The notes below the pieces were generated by a model. The model did no database searches and had not been told where the DNA came from. It saw nothing but the letters and a program-made list of their open reading frames with translations. Below are positions 49,774 through 57,006 of a stretch of DNA of 64,000 bases, one piece after another. Numbering within the stretch: the first letter of the stretch is position 1; each line of letters starts with the position of its first letter. Origin of the DNA: Duganella margarita (GTDB lineage: Bacteria > Pseudomonadota > Gammaproteobacteria > Burkholderiales > Burkholderiaceae_D). Location: positions 1 through 64,000 of the forward strand of contig NZ_WWCS01000013.1 of NCBI RefSeq assembly GCF_009857535.1, in the 5' to 3' direction. Both the position numbers and the translations under genes were made by a program.

Positions 49774-51984
49774 ATGTCTGCATCTCCAGTATCCCCAATT
49801 ACCCTTTTCTCGGAACTCAACCTCGGCGCGCCGCTGCTGCAGGCGTTGAACGACGTCGGTTACGAGTCGCCGTCGCCGATCCAGGCCGCGACCATCCCAC
49901 TGTTGCTGGACAACCGCGACGTGCTGGGCCAGGCCCAGACCGGCACCGGCAAGACCGCCGCTTTTGCGCTGCCGATCCTGGCGCGCATCGATATCAAACA
50001 GACCACGCCGCAAGCGCTGGTGCTGGCGCCAACCCGCGAACTGGCGATCCAGGTCGCCGAGGCGTTCCAGACCTACGCCAAGCATATTCCCGGCTTCCAC
50101 GTGCTGCCGATCTACGGCGGCCAGAGCTACGGCCCACAGCTGTCGGCGCTGCGCCGCGGCGTGCACGTGGTGGTTGGCACACCGGGCCGTGTGATCGATC
50201 ACCTGGACAAGGGTTCGCTCGACCTGTCCAAGCTGAAAACGCTGGTGCTGGACGAAGCCGACGAGATGCTGCGCATGGGCTTTATCGACGACGTCGAGCG
50301 CATCCTGCAAGAGACGCCGGAGTCGCGCCAGACCGCGCTGTTCTCGGCCACCATGCCGTCGGCTATCCGCCGCATCGCCAATACCTATCTGCATGAGCCG
50401 AAGGAAGTGACCGTTGCCGCCAAGACCGGCACCAACGAGAACATCCGCCAGCGCTACTGGCTGGTGTCCGGCATGCACAAGCTGGACGCGCTGACCCGCA
50501 TCCTGGAAGCCGAGAATTTCGACGGCATGATTATTTTCTCGCGCACCAAGCTGGGCACCGAGGAACTGGCGCAGAAGCTGCAGGCACGCGGTTTCTCGGC
50601 CGCCGCCATCAACGGCGATATCCAGCAGGCGCAGCGTGAGCGCACCGTGCAGATGCTCAAGGACGGCAAAATCGATATCCTGGTGGCGACCGACGTCGCC
50701 GCCCGCGGCCTGGACGTGGAGCGCATTTCGCACGTGGTCAACTATGACGTGCCGCACGATCCGGAAAGCTACACCCACCGTATCGGCCGTACCGGCCGCG
50801 CCGGCCGTAGCGGCGAGGCGATCCTGTTCATCACGCCGCGCGAAAAAGGCTTGCTGAAGATGATCGAGCGCTCGACCCGTCAGCCGATCGACCAGCTGGA
50901 ACTGCCGACCATCCAGGCGGTGAACGATGTGCGTATCGCCAAGTTCAAACAGCAGATCACCGAGACGCTGGCTGAAGGCGGCCTGGAGCTGTTCCAGTCG
51001 CTGATCGAGGACTACGAGCAGGAGTACAACATTCCGGCGGTGGAAATCGCCGCCGCGCTGGCCAAGCTGGCGCGCGGCGATGTGCCGCTGCTGCTGGACA
51101 AGAAGCAGAAGACCGAGTGGGAAGAGCGTCCGGCCCGTCCGGCGTCGGCCTCGTTCGACCGCCCTGAGCGCGGCGACCGTTTCGGCGACCGTGCCGAGCG
51201 TGGCGACCGCAGCGAGCGTTTCCCGAAAAAGGAACGCATTGCGCGCGACTCCGAGCCGGGCATGCGCACCTACCGTATTGAAGTGGGCTACCAGCACGGC
51301 GTCAAGCCGGGCAATATCGTCGGCGCCATCGCCAACGAAGGCGGCATCGATTCGAAGAACATCGGCCGCATCGAGATCTTCGACGACTACACGGTGCTGG
51401 ATATGCCGGATACGCTGAGCCGCGAATCGCTGGAAATGATGGGTGGTATCCGCGTGGCCGGCCAGGCGCTGCGCATCAGCGTCGACGGCCAGGGCGCGCC
51501 GGCGCCAGCCGCTGCACCGGCCCCGGCCAAGTCGCGCGCCGCCAAGCCGGTGGCTGCTCCGGCGCCGGCATCGACCGGTTCGCCGCTGGAAAAAGCCGCG
51601 CGCGTGACGGCCGACGAGCTGGTGGAGGACGCGCCAGCCAAGAAGAAAAAGGAAAAGCCAGGCAAGCAGACGGTGCCGATGAGCGCTTTCCGCGTGGAAG
51701 TAGGCCGCAATAACGAGATCACGCCAGCCAACATCGTCGGCGCCATCGCCAACGAGACCGGCCTGGAAGCCAAGTACATCGGCCGCATCGAGATCTTTGA
51801 GGACCACAGCATGCTGGAATTGCCTGATGGCATGCCGGAAGACATGTTCCGCAGCCTGGGCAAGGTCTGGGTCGGCGGTGCGCAGCTGAAGATCAGCCAG
51901 GTCGACCGCATGCCGCCGGAATCGGTCAAGCACACGCCGCCGAAGAAGCCGGCGCCGGGCGCCAAAGCCAAGAAGAAGTATTAA
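49774..51984 (+). CDS. deaD: DEAD-box RNA helicase DeaD/CsdA with two DbpA-type RNA-binding domains
   Basis: 736 residues from ATG 49774; TTG 49762 is an unlikely longer start. The helicase core has Q-motif SPSPIQAATIP, AQTGTGKT, PTRELA, TPGR, DEAD in LVLDEADEMLRMGF, SAT and HRIGRTGRAGRSGEA. After it comes a charged linker with RPERGDRFGDRAERGDR repeats. Then come two DbpA-type RNA-binding (RRM) domains, at about 497-572 (MRTYRIEVGYQHG) and 639-712 (FRVEVGRNNEITPANIVGAI). The tail is Lys-rich (APGAKAKKKY). It unwinds RNA in ribosome assembly and mRNA decay, typically at low temperature. One RNA-binding domain is usual, so the second is unusual. Confidence 0.94.
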   Translation: MSASPVSPITLFSELNLGAPLLQALNDVGYESPSPIQAATIPLLLDNRDVLGQAQTGTGKTAAFALPILARIDIKQTTPQALVLAPTRELAIQVAEAFQTYAKHIPGFHVLPIYGGQSYGPQLSALRRGVHVVVGTPGRVIDHLDKGSLDLSKLKTLVLDEADEMLRMGFIDDVERILQETPESRQTALFSATMPSAIRRIANTYLHEPKEVTVAAKTGTNENIRQRYWLVSGMHKLDALTRILEAENFDGMIIFSRTKLGTEELAQKLQARGFSAAAINGDIQQAQRERTVQMLKDGKIDILVATDVAARGLDVERISHVVNYDVPHDPESYTHRIGRTGRAGRSGEAILFITPREKGLLKMIERSTRQPIDQLELPTIQAVNDVRIAKFKQQITETLAEGGLELFQSLIEDYEQEYNIPAVEIAAALAKLARGDVPLLLDKKQKTEWEERPARPASASFDRPERGDRFGDRAERGDRSERFPKKERIARDSEPGMRTYRIEVGYQHGVKPGNIVGAIANEGGIDSKNIGRIEIFDDYTVLDMPDTLSRESLEMMGGIRVAGQALRISVDGQGAPAPAAAPAPAKSRAAKPVAAPAPASTGSPLEKAARVTADELVEDAPAKKKKEKPGKQTVPMSAFRVEVGRNNEITPANIVGAIANETGLEAKYIGRIEIFEDHSMLELPDGMPEDMFRSLGKVWVGGAQLKISQVDRMPPESVKHTPPKKPAPGAKAKKKY

Positions 51985-51989
51985 TCACC

Positions 51990-52013
51990 ACGGGGCCGCA
52001 AGGCCCCGTTTTC
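51990..52013 (+). terminator. Rho-independent terminator of deaD
   Basis: Perfect 8-bp stem ACGGGGCC/GGCCCCGT with GCAA loop, then TTTC. It lies 5 bases after the deaD stop. Confidence 0.88.
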
Positions 52014-52202
52014 ATTCCCCACGCTGGTGCTGCATTGCACCAAAACCAAGCCTGCCGAATCCCTATCGCCATCGCGATTACGTCACTCTCATAGAGCAAG
52101 CCCAGCTGGCCCACTTATTGCATATGTGATAGCACAATCGTGATAAGCGGCGGCAACATCAGCGCCTTCAACCTGGAGACGTTAAGCGTGGGAGCGTGGC
52201 AA
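52014..52202. other. Gap between the deaD terminator and the TnsB-like unit
   Basis: About 190 bases. It holds a small hairpin GGTGC/GCACC at 52025-52040 (loop TGCATT) and the segment TTATTGCATATGTGATAGCA, which may carry a promoter for the unit that follows. A reading frame beginning at GTG 52140 continues into the small ORF, but without a good site. Confidence 0.3.
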
Positions 52203-52340
52203 ATGACTTCATTCAGGAAGCTGTGGACTACCTTTGTAGACGCGATCAAGCCGCAGGCGATGCGGAATTCGACTGCGGGAGGGCTGCATTCGATATACGT
52301 CGATAGCCGGCCGTTCAGCTCTTCGTTCCGGGAGCGCTAA
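52203..52340 (+). CDS. Small ORF coupled to the TnsB-like gene
   Basis: 45 residues from ATG 52203 (MTSFRKLWTTFVDAIKPQAM), with GGGAG about 10 bases before it; GTG 52140 would make 66 residues. It ends FSSSFRER and its stop TAA overlaps the next gene's ATG (TAATG), so translation of the two is coupled. In Tn7-like elements this position belongs to TnsA, an endonuclease of over 200 residues. No TnsA motif is visible in 45 residues, so this is either a strongly shortened remnant of TnsA or an unrelated leader ORF. Its coupling is the best reason to call it. Confidence 0.4.
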   Translation: MTSFRKLWTTFVDAIKPQAMRNSTAGGLHSIYVDSRPFSSSFRER

Positions 52341-54163
52341 TGCTGCTGCGGAACGACTTGCTGCACTATACGCATCCGTCGCCGCGCACCGTCCGCATCC
52401 TGTGGATCTCTCCCGAGCAAAGCCACGTCTACGTATTCGACGTGGCGGCGCATTCGGCGGACGTGGAGATGATCCAGCTATCGGCGCTGCACGCCGACCT
52501 CCGGGCCGGCCACGTCAGCGTGCTGCCGGCCGACCCTTACCTGATGGTGGTCAGCCAGGAGCTGCTGCCACCCAAACACCTGCAACTGCGTGCCCGCGCC
52601 TGGGAGATCATCGAGGCGCTGGTGGCGCAGGAGCCGGCCATCTACGAAGCGCGCCAGCGCGGCCAGCTGATTGCCCAGGCCACCGCGCAGCACCAGGTGT
52701 CGCATCCCACCATTTACCGTTACCTGCGGCGCTACTGGCAGCGCGGGCAGACCCCCAATGCGCTGCTGCCCGACTACGGCAATTCCGGCGGCCGCGGCAA
52801 GGTGCGGCAGTCGTCGGCCGGCGTCAAGCGCGGCAGGCCGCGTAAAAACGGCGCAGACGCCGGTCCGGGCCTGAATGCGGACGAGGACATCCGCCGCACC
52901 TTCCGCGTCGCCACGGCCCGCTATGCGGCCGCCAACGCCAAGTTCTCGCGGCTGGGCGCCTACCAGCAGATGCTGGCCGACTTCTTCATCGAACGCCGCA
53001 TCGACGCCGACTCGGGCCGGGTGCAGGCCACGGCAATGATGCAGCAGGAGGTGCCGACCTTCGGCCAGTTCAATTACTGGCTCGATCACGACGACGACCG
53101 GCCGCCGGAAGTGGCGCGCCGCCAGCCGTCCGACCTGGCGGCCGGCGCGCAGGAGCAGGCCATGCCGCCGCCGCTGGCGGCGCCGCTGCAGGGCCGTCCC
53201 GGCGCCGGCTTTTACTTGGACGCAGTACGCGCCGAGGTACAGCTGGTGTCGCGCGCCGACCGCCAGCAGGTCATCGGCCGGCCGCTGGTGTATGTGGTGA
53301 CGGACGCCTTCAGCCGCATGGTGTGCGGTATTTACATCGGCATGGGCGAGGTGCAGTGGCCGCATGCCATGCTGGCGCTGGCCCACTGCGGCGCCGACAA
53401 GCAGCGCTATGCACAGCAGCATGGCCGCCGCATCGAGGCCGCGCAGTGGCCATGTCGCCATCTGCCGGAAACACTGTTCGCCAACGCCGCGCTGACGCTG
53501 GGCTGGAACGGCGACACGCTGCTCAACAACTTCAACCTGCGCTGCGTGGCGGCCGACCATGGCGTGGACGACTGGCGCGGCGTGCTGGAAAAGCGGTTCC
53601 GTCTGCTGGCGCCGAACCTGCACGGCGCACCATGCCGGCTGGATGGCGTGCTGGATCTGGACCAGTTCACCCGCATCGTCATCGATTGCATCCTGTACTA
53701 CAACAACCGTCAGCAACTGGCGCACGCGGATGGCGCCACGCCGCGCCGTTTGTGGGACTGGGGCGTGGAGCATCGCGGCGGCGGCTTGAAGATCTACCCC
53801 GAGCATCTGATCCGCTGCAGCCTGATGCCGGTGGCGCAAGCCACGGTGACGGCGGACGGCATCACGCTGCATGACAGCGTGTACACCTGCACGCGCGCCG
53901 TCACCGAGCGCTGGTTCGAGCGCGCGCGCCAGCGCGGAGCGTGGCAGGTGCGGGTGGCGTACGATCCGGCCAATATGGACATGGTTTATTTGCTGGATGC
54001 AGCCGCGCCGATGCAGTTCCACGCCTGCCACCTGGCCGATGCCGGCAGCGCGCACCAGCATCTGTCGACGGCGGAAATTGCACTGTTGCCGCGCACCCAG
54101 ACCGCCATGCCCGCAGCTGCGCTACGTAGCACTACGCAGGGATACGTCAGCCTGGTCGGCTGA
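52340..54163 (+). CDS. TnsB-like DDE integrase-fold protein with altered catalytic triad
   Basis: 607 residues. The N-terminal third has helix-turn-helix DNA-binding segments (AQATAQHQVSHPTIYRYLRR). A retroviral-integrase-like core lies at about 285-425, with FYLDAVRAEVQLVSRADRQQ and IGRPLVYVVTDAFSRMVCGI. A Mu-type C-terminal barrel and the end of the TnsB family follow. The first acid is D294 in FYLDAV (DAT in active relatives) and the last is E417 in WRGVLEKRF. At the position of the second acid the usual A-D-R-G-E is A-N-A-A-L, with N382. Spacing (88 and 35) matches what I recall for Tn7 TnsB (D273, D361, E396). So strand transfer is probably lost. TnsC and TniQ are absent. GC is that of the host. 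Confidence 0.85.
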   Translation: MLLRNDLLHYTHPSPRTVRILWISPEQSHVYVFDVAAHSADVEMIQLSALHADLRAGHVSVLPADPYLMVVSQELLPPKHLQLRARAWEIIEALVAQEPAIYEARQRGQLIAQATAQHQVSHPTIYRYLRRYWQRGQTPNALLPDYGNSGGRGKVRQSSAGVKRGRPRKNGADAGPGLNADEDIRRTFRVATARYAAANAKFSRLGAYQQMLADFFIERRIDADSGRVQATAMMQQEVPTFGQFNYWLDHDDDRPPEVARRQPSDLAAGAQEQAMPPPLAAPLQGRPGAGFYLDAVRAEVQLVSRADRQQVIGRPLVYVVTDAFSRMVCGIYIGMGEVQWPHAMLALAHCGADKQRYAQQHGRRIEAAQWPCRHLPETLFANAALTLGWNGDTLLNNFNLRCVAADHGVDDWRGVLEKRFRLLAPNLHGAPCRLDGVLDLDQFTRIVIDCILYYNNRQQLAHADGATPRRLWDWGVEHRGGGLKIYPEHLIRCSLMPVAQATVTADGITLHDSVYTCTRAVTERWFERARQRGAWQVRVAYDPANMDMVYLLDAAAPMQFHACHLADAGSAHQHLSTAEIALLPRTQTAMPAAALRSTTQGYVSLVG

Positions 54164-54181
54164 TCTGCGCCACAGCCATCG

Positions 54182-54216
54182 TGCACTGCATCGTAACGGT
54201 GCAGTGCATTTTTTTT
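54182..54216 (+). terminator. Rho-independent terminator of the TnsB-like unit
   Basis: Perfect 9-bp stem TGCACTGCA/TGCAGTGCA (54182-54190 with 54200-54208), loop of nine bases, then eight T. It lies 18 bases after the stop of the TnsB-like gene and isolates it from the amine-oxidase operon. Confidence 0.9.
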
Positions 54217-54312
54217 GCCGTGAATAAAGTCTGAACATTGTTTTATATCGTTTATCCAGTTATCTGCAATAAAACCTGTTAGCCGAAAGATGTTTATTTT
54301 TTGACTACGTGG

Positions 54313-54328
54313 TGGCACGCCGTTTGCT
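54313..54328 (+). promoter_or_regulatory. Sigma-54 (RpoN) -24/-12 promoter
   Basis: TGGCACG, four bases, then TTGCT: this fits the consensus TGGCACG-N4-TTGCW in every fixed position. The GG (54314) and GC (54326) are 12 bases apart as required. The predicted start of RNA is near 54339, about 53 bases before the amine-oxidase ATG. The 95 bases upstream are AT-rich, as expected where an activator and IHF bind, but I see no clear activator site. It places the following operon under RpoN and an enhancer-binding protein. Confidence 0.82.
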
Positions 54329-54391
54329 AGATAGGAACTATGGGTTAGCAAGTCGCCCAAGGGTTTTTTCAGTAGACCGGTGAGGAAGCAG

Positions 54392-55999
54392 ATGGACAGT
54401 AAAACGGTAAAACAATTTAAATCGTTTAGCTCATTTACGAGGAGGGATTTCCTGTATCGCGCCGCCGCTGTCGGCGGCACGGGACTGCTGTTGACCACCA
54501 TGGACGCCTGGGGCATGGGGATTGCGTCCACCGCCTCCGCGCCGCCGGCCCTGAGTGGCAGCGGCAAGGGCAAGAAGGTGCTGATTCTCGGCGCCGGACT
54601 GGCCGGCATGACGGCGGCTTTTGAACTGGAGAAGCTGGGCTACAAGGTGCAGATCCTGGAGGCGCGCGCCTTCGCCGGCGGTCGTTGCCAGACCGCGCGC
54701 AAGGGTTTCAGCCTGACCGAATTGGGTGGCGAAAAACAGACTTGCGCGTTTGACGACGGCCATTATATCAATCACGGACCATGGCGCATTCCGCTGCACC
54801 ATCAATCCACGCTGCACTACACCAGGCTGTTCGAGGTGCCGCTGGAAGTGATGGTCAACGAAAACGACCACGCCTATGTCTATTCCGAAAACGCCGGGCC
54901 GTTCGCCGGCAAGCGCGTGCGCCTGAAGGAAGTCAAGGCCGATATGCGCGGCCACGTATCGGAGCTGCTGGCCAAGTCGGTCAAGAACCATCAGCTGGAT
55001 CAGGAACTGAGTCCCGACGACCAGCGCCTGCTGCTGGATTACCTGCAGCACGAAGGCGCGCTGACCGCCAACGACCTGCAGTACAAGGGCCGCAGCGGCC
55101 GCGGCTTTGCGGTCAATCCGGGCGCCGGCCTGAATCCCGGTCCGGGCACGCTGTCCGATCCGCTGGGTTTCAAGGACCTGCTGGCGTCCAAGCTGGGCAA
55201 CGTCTACAGCGCGGTGCAGGATTTCCCGATGCAGAACACCATGTTCCAGCCGGTCGGCGGCATGGACGCTATCGCCAAGGCGTTTGAAAAACGTGTCGGC
55301 AAAAACATCCGCTACAAGTCGGAAGTGCAAACCATTCGTCAGAACGACAAGGGTGTGACGGTGACCTACAAGGACACCGGCACCAACAAGGTCAGCTCCA
55401 TCAGCGCTGACTACTGCCTGTGCGCCATCCCGTTATCGGTGCTGCGCCAGATCGATACCGATTTTTCGGACAAATTCAAGAAGGCCGTCGCCACCGTGGC
55501 GTACGCGCCGGTGGGCAAGATCGGCCTGCAGATGAAGCGCCGCTTCTGGGAAGAGGACGACCATATCTACGGTGGCCACATCATGACCGACGTCAAAGGC
55601 ATCAACCAGATTTCGGTGCCGTCGTACGGCTTCCAGAAGAAGAAGGGCGTGCTGCTCGGTTATTACCAGTACCAGACGGCCGCAATTGAAACCAGCGCGC
55701 TGTCGCCGAAGGAGCGCGCCGAGTTTGCGCTGGCGGCCGGCCAGAAGATCTTCCCGCAATACACGGAGAACTTCGAGACCTCGTTCTCGGTGGCGTGGCA
55801 CCGCGTGCAGTACAACCTGGGCGGCTGGGCCGAGTGGACCGACAAGACCCGCGCCGCCGCCTATCCGACGCTGGTGGCGGGCGAGGGCCGCATCCTGCTG
55901 GCCGGCGAGCACCTGAGCTATCTGACCGGCTGGCAGGCCGGCGCCATCGAATCGGCATGGCAGCAGATCGCCCAGATCCACGAAAGGGCCAGCGCATGA
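54392..55999 (+). CDS. Tat-exported flavin monoamine oxidase family protein
   Basis: 535 residues from ATG 54392, with GAGGAAG before it; GTG 54380 is possible but weaker. A twin-arginine signal FTRRDFLYRAAAVGGTGL sends it folded, with FAD, to the periplasm. The FAD-binding motif is KVLILGAGLAGMTAAFELEK followed by QILEARAFAGGRC. The substrate domain and the closing FAD motif (GRILLAGEHLSYLTGWQAGA) match amine oxidases. It oxidises a primary or secondary amine or amino acid to an imine. Since the next gene is a cytochrome c, electrons probably go there rather than to oxygen. It is first in the sigma-54 operon and overlaps the cytochrome start (ATGA). Confidence 0.9.
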   Translation: MDSKTVKQFKSFSSFTRRDFLYRAAAVGGTGLLLTTMDAWGMGIASTASAPPALSGSGKGKKVLILGAGLAGMTAAFELEKLGYKVQILEARAFAGGRCQTARKGFSLTELGGEKQTCAFDDGHYINHGPWRIPLHHQSTLHYTRLFEVPLEVMVNENDHAYVYSENAGPFAGKRVRLKEVKADMRGHVSELLAKSVKNHQLDQELSPDDQRLLLDYLQHEGALTANDLQYKGRSGRGFAVNPGAGLNPGPGTLSDPLGFKDLLASKLGNVYSAVQDFPMQNTMFQPVGGMDAIAKAFEKRVGKNIRYKSEVQTIRQNDKGVTVTYKDTGTNKVSSISADYCLCAIPLSVLRQIDTDFSDKFKKAVATVAYAPVGKIGLQMKRRFWEEDDHIYGGHIMTDVKGINQISVPSYGFQKKKGVLLGYYQYQTAAIETSALSPKERAEFALAAGQKIFPQYTENFETSFSVAWHRVQYNLGGWAEWTDKTRAAAYPTLVAGEGRILLAGEHLSYLTGWQAGAIESAWQQIAQIHERASA

Positions 56000-56421
56000 A
56001 GGAGACCCTGATCAAGGCCGCGCTGGCGATCATCGCGACGATTGTGGCGGCGGCATCGTCGCCGTCGCGGGCGCAGGACGCAGCGAGCGTCAGCGACGGC
56101 AAGGCGCTGTTCCTGAAGAACTGCGCCGCCTGCCATCAGGCCACCGGCAAGGGCATACCCGGCGCCTTCCCGGCGCTGGCCGGCAGCAAGTTCGCGCAAG
56201 GGCCGGGCAACGAGGTCGCCTCGGTGCTGCTGAAAGGGCGCGGCGGCATGCCGGACTTCAGCGACTCATTGAGCGACGCCGACATCGCCACCGTGCTGAC
56301 CTTCGTGCGCTCCAGCTGGGGCAACAAGGCCGATGGCCTGAGCGCAGAGCAGGTCGCGTCGCTGCGCACCACGCTGGGCGTCGACCCGTTTGGCAATTCC
56401 GCCATGTCCAACAAACACTGA
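55996..56421 (+). CDS. Exported c-type cytochrome
   Basis: 141 residues from ATG 55996, coupled to the oxidase stop (ATGA). The signal peptide is MKETLIKAALAIIATIVAAA with cleavage near SRAQ. The mature part is a class I cytochrome c: ALFLKNCAACHQATGKGIPG has the C-x-x-C-H heme site, and the axial Met is in GRGGMPDFSDSLSDADIATV. It should take electrons from the reduced amine oxidase in the periplasm and pass them to a terminal oxidase. It links the oxidase to respiration. The RidA-like gene follows 11 bases later. Confidence 0.92.
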   Translation: MKETLIKAALAIIATIVAAASSPSRAQDAASVSDGKALFLKNCAACHQATGKGIPGAFPALAGSKFAQGPGNEVASVLLKGRGGMPDFSDSLSDADIATVLTFVRSSWGNKADGLSAEQVASLRTTLGVDPFGNSAMSNKH

Positions 56422-56432
56422 AAGAGCCATTC

Positions 56433-56945
56433 ATGAAAAAGACCATCGCCTCCCTGTTGATCTGCGCCGCTTTCGGCAGCGCGCACGCCGCCGCGCCGAA
56501 GGCCGACATCGTGCGCCACAAGATTCCCAATTCCGATTTCCCGATTGCGCTGGCGGTGACGATTCCGCCGACCGCCACCATCCACTTCATCAGCGGCCAG
56601 GTGCCGGCGGTGGTCAACAAGGATGCGCCGGCCGATTCGCTGGAAGCCTTCGGCGACACCAAGGCGCAGTCGGAGTCGGTGCTGAAGAAGATCAAGGAAA
56701 TCCTGCAGGGGATGAAGCTGGAGATGTCGGACGTGGTGAAGATGCAGGTGTTCCTGGTCGGCGATCCGGCCAAGGGCGGCAAGGCTGATACCAAGGGCTT
56801 CATGGAAGCCTATACCCAATATTTCGGCGCCAGTGCCCAGCCATCCCCTCAGCTCAACCTGCCGGCGCGCGCCGTGGTGCAGGTGGCGGGCCTGAGCAAT
56901 CCCGGTTGGCTGGTGGAGATCGAGGTAGTCGCCGCCAAAAAATAG
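56433..56945 (+). CDS. Exported RidA (YjgF/UK114) family protein
   Basis: 170 residues; ATG 56433 with AAAGAGCC before it. The signal peptide is MKKTIASLLICAAFGSAHAA. The domain has the RidA pattern IHFISGQVPAVVNKD, QSESVLKKIKEILQGMKLEM, VVKMQVFLVGDPAKG, FMEAYTQYF and LPARAVVQVAGLSNPGWLVE; the carboxylate-binding Arg is in LPARAVV. Cytoplasmic RidA hydrolyses enamines and imines to ketones plus ammonia. Export is unusual for the family. Here it could deal with the imine from the neighbouring oxidase in the same compartment. Third gene of the operon. Confidence 0.9.
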   Translation: MKKTIASLLICAAFGSAHAAAPKADIVRHKIPNSDFPIALAVTIPPTATIHFISGQVPAVVNKDAPADSLEAFGDTKAQSESVLKKIKEILQGMKLEMSDVVKMQVFLVGDPAKGGKADTKGFMEAYTQYFGASAQPSPQLNLPARAVVQVAGLSNPGWLVEIEVVAAKK

Positions 56946-57006
56946 AAATTAGCTGTTTTGTTTCGGGTCTTACTTTCGCTTTTATTCAAAAATGGGGAAT
57001 TAAAAT

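Noticed and set aside
52340..54163. Active Tn7-like or CAST transposon
   Set aside because: No TnsC, TniQ or Cas gene, no end repeats recognised, and the catalytic triad is incomplete.
54182..54208. TGCAC...GTGCA repeat as an NtrC-binding site for the sigma-54 promoter
   Set aside because: The spacing is far longer than that of known NtrC sites and the repeat is directly followed by eight T, so it is a terminator.
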